Positions 6,205 to 6,916 of a DNA stretch of 6,916 bases are shown here, one piece after another (within the stretch, counting starts at the first letter, position 1; each line of letters opens with the position of its first letter). The DNA comes from Methanobacterium sp. (GTDB lineage Archaea > Methanobacteriota > Methanobacteria > Methanobacteriales > Methanobacteriaceae). The translations under genes were made by a program, and so were the position numbers. The notes beneath the pieces were generated by a model, which worked only from the letters and a program-made list of their open reading frames with translations, was not told the origin of the DNA and made no database searches. Location of the stretch: positions 12,510-19,425 of the forward strand of contig WASR01000107.1 of the NCBI GenBank assembly GCA_009712615.1, read 5' to 3'.

Positions 6205-6525
6205 TTACTCTTCTCCCTTAACTTCCACCAGTACGAAATGTTTGGTTTTACTTAGTGGTCTGCATTCTGCTATTTTGACAGAGTCTCCAATTTTAACATC
6301 TAAGCAGTCTGGTTTGTGAGCTTTGATTTTGGATTTCCTCTTTTCGTATCTTTCGTACTTTGTGATGAATTTATAAAAACTCCTTTCAACTGTAATGGTC
6401 CTTTCTGCCTTTTCACTTGTGACTATTCCTTCTAGAATTTGACCCCTCACTGGGAGGGTTCCATGAAACGGACAGTTGGGATCATCACATTTATTTTTTG
6501 GTTCTTTAACGTCGATACCAACCAT
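6205..6525 (-). CDS. rps17: 30S ribosomal protein S17
   Basis: Primary 16S rRNA-binding protein of the small subunit, an OB-fold protein (eukaryotic uS17/S11 relative). The protein is 106 residues. The N-terminal [10 protein letters not shown] segment (about 13-22) is typical of archaeal S17. The C-terminal signature [19 protein letters not shown] spans about 80-98. The ATG is preceded by GGTGATAAA, a strong Shine-Dalgarno site, and there is no better upstream choice. The TAA stop is one base before the rpl14 ATG, so the two are probably translationally coupled. It follows rnp1 after an 89-nt AT-rich spacer. Length and motifs are normal for archaea. Confidence 0.97.
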   Translation of the reverse strand: MVGIDVKEPKNKCDDPNCPFHGTLPVRGQILEGIVTSEKAERTITVERSFYKFITKYERYEKRKSKIKAHKPDCLDVKIGDSVKIAECRPLSKTKHFVLVEVKGEE

Positions 6526-6614
6526 TTTATCACCTGATATGTCCTTTAATTTTATATTGAAACTTCTAATATTTCGTTGAATTTTTTTATGAGAATATTC
6601 GGGATAATTTTCCC
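6526..6614 (-). other. rnp1-rps17 intergenic spacer, AT-rich
   Basis: An 89-nt AT-rich spacer, longer than most junctions in this operon. Its last nine transcript bases are GGTGATAAA, the rps17 ribosome-binding site (6526-6534). It also contains the palindrome GAATATTC (6593-6600) and an AT run around 6549-6556 that loosely resembles a TATA box. That run sits too close to the start codon to leave a leader containing the Shine-Dalgarno site. No terminator is visible on the coding strand, since the seven-base T run at 6582-6588 is on the plus strand. I see no gene here. Confidence 0.5.
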
Positions 6615-6916
6615 TCAGTACTTTCTGAATTTCTTTTTGATCCTGTCTTCAGGGCGGGCAACTATTATCCGACCATCTAAGTCAACAAGACCACCTTCTG
6701 GTAGTGTGAACCTGAAGGTTGCCACTCCCTTTGGAATGGTTTTTTCAGATCCATCTGAAACTTCCACCAGTATGGTGTTCCTTGTTTCGTCAATAACTTG
6801 TCCCTTTATACCTGTGAGATCGGTGTGTGTACTTTTAACTACCTCTACACCGAGCCCAACAAGTTCGTGTCGGAAGATGGTTTGTGGAGTGATGATAGGC
6901 CTCCATGCGTGGTTTC
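6615..6916 (-). CDS. rnp1: Ribonuclease P protein component 1 (Rpp29/Pop4 family), N-terminus cut by window edge
   Basis: Protein subunit of archaeal RNase P, the ribonucleoprotein that removes 5' leaders from pre-tRNA; in the family it has an Sm-like beta-barrel and pairs with Rpp21 on the specificity domain of the RNA. Seen here: 99 residues in frame before a TGA. They include the hallmark [14 protein letters not shown] near the N-terminus, [10 protein letters not shown] in the middle, [10 protein letters not shown], and a basic tail [13 protein letters not shown]. Its place directly before rps17 is the usual archaeal position. The frame stays open to the window edge. The family normally begins at about MITP, but here that codon is ATC (IITP) and is preceded in frame by NHAWRP, so the true start most likely lies outside the window. 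Identity is very secure; the start is unresolved. Confidence 0.95.
   Translation of the reverse strand, partial: NHAWRPIITPQTIFRHELVGLGVEVVKSTHTDLTGIKGQVIDETRNTILVEVSDGSEKTIPKGVATFRFTLPEGGLVDLDGRIIVARPEDRIKKKFRKY

Noticed and set aside
5773..6255. A 160-codon plus-strand frame opposite rpl14
   Set aside because: It lies entirely over the conserved rpl14 gene and its flanks; its hydrophobic look comes from reading the complement of rpl14 codons.
1..6916. Mobile elements, CRISPR arrays, tRNA or rRNA genes, toxin or defence modules
   Set aside because: No direct repeat arrays, transposase-like frames, cloverleaf-like segments or foreign-looking gene insertions were seen; the order is the standard archaeal ribosomal operon throughout.

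Overview
The window is a piece of the large archaeal ribosomal protein operon, the counterpart of the bacterial S10/spc operons. All genes lie on the minus strand, so transcription runs from position 6916 down to 1. The organism is archaeal: the cluster includes archaeal/eukaryotic-type proteins (S4e, L32e, L19e) and the RNase P protein Rpp29 (Rnp1). Residue-level resemblance to Methanothermobacter proteins as I remember them, moderate GC and an Asn/Lys-rich composition suggest a mesophilic member of the Methanobacteriales, perhaps Methanobacterium. The genus is inference.

In transcription order the genes are: rnp1 (5' end cut by the window, 6615-6916), rps17 (6205-6525), rpl14 (5805-6203), rpl24 (5435-5788), rps4e (4708-5433), rpl5 (4201-4707), rps14 (4048-4191, TTG start), rps8 (3643-4035, TTG start), rpl6 (3097-3633), rpl32e (2741-3085), rpl19e (2069-2515), rpl18 (1476-2060), rps5 (826-1476), rpl30 (356-811) and rpl15 (3' end cut, 1-281). 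Gene order is the standard archaeal one, with no insertion, loss or mobile element. Most junctions are very tight (1-bp overlap to 16 nt). Seven genes carry the Shine-Dalgarno core GGTGAT exactly three bases before the start codon. The others use purine-rich sites lying partly or wholly in the upstream gene.

The gene products build both ribosomal subunits: S4e, S5, S8, S14 and S17 in the small subunit; L5, L6, L14, L15, L18, L19e, L24, L30 and L32e in the large. Rnp1 ties tRNA 5' processing to ribosome supply.

Only three gaps are larger than 20 nt: rnp1-rps17 (89 nt), rpl30-rpl15 (74 nt) and rpl32e-rpl19e (225 nt). The last is the one truly unexplained stretch. It holds a TATA-like box, three short perfect inverted repeats, one abutting the rpl19e ribosome-binding site, and an unbroken 58-codon GTG-initiated frame whose stop overlaps the rpl19e start as ATGA. 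It may be a control leader, an internal promoter or a small unannotated gene. I see no new enzymatic or defence system; the rest is ordinary, highly conserved core genome.
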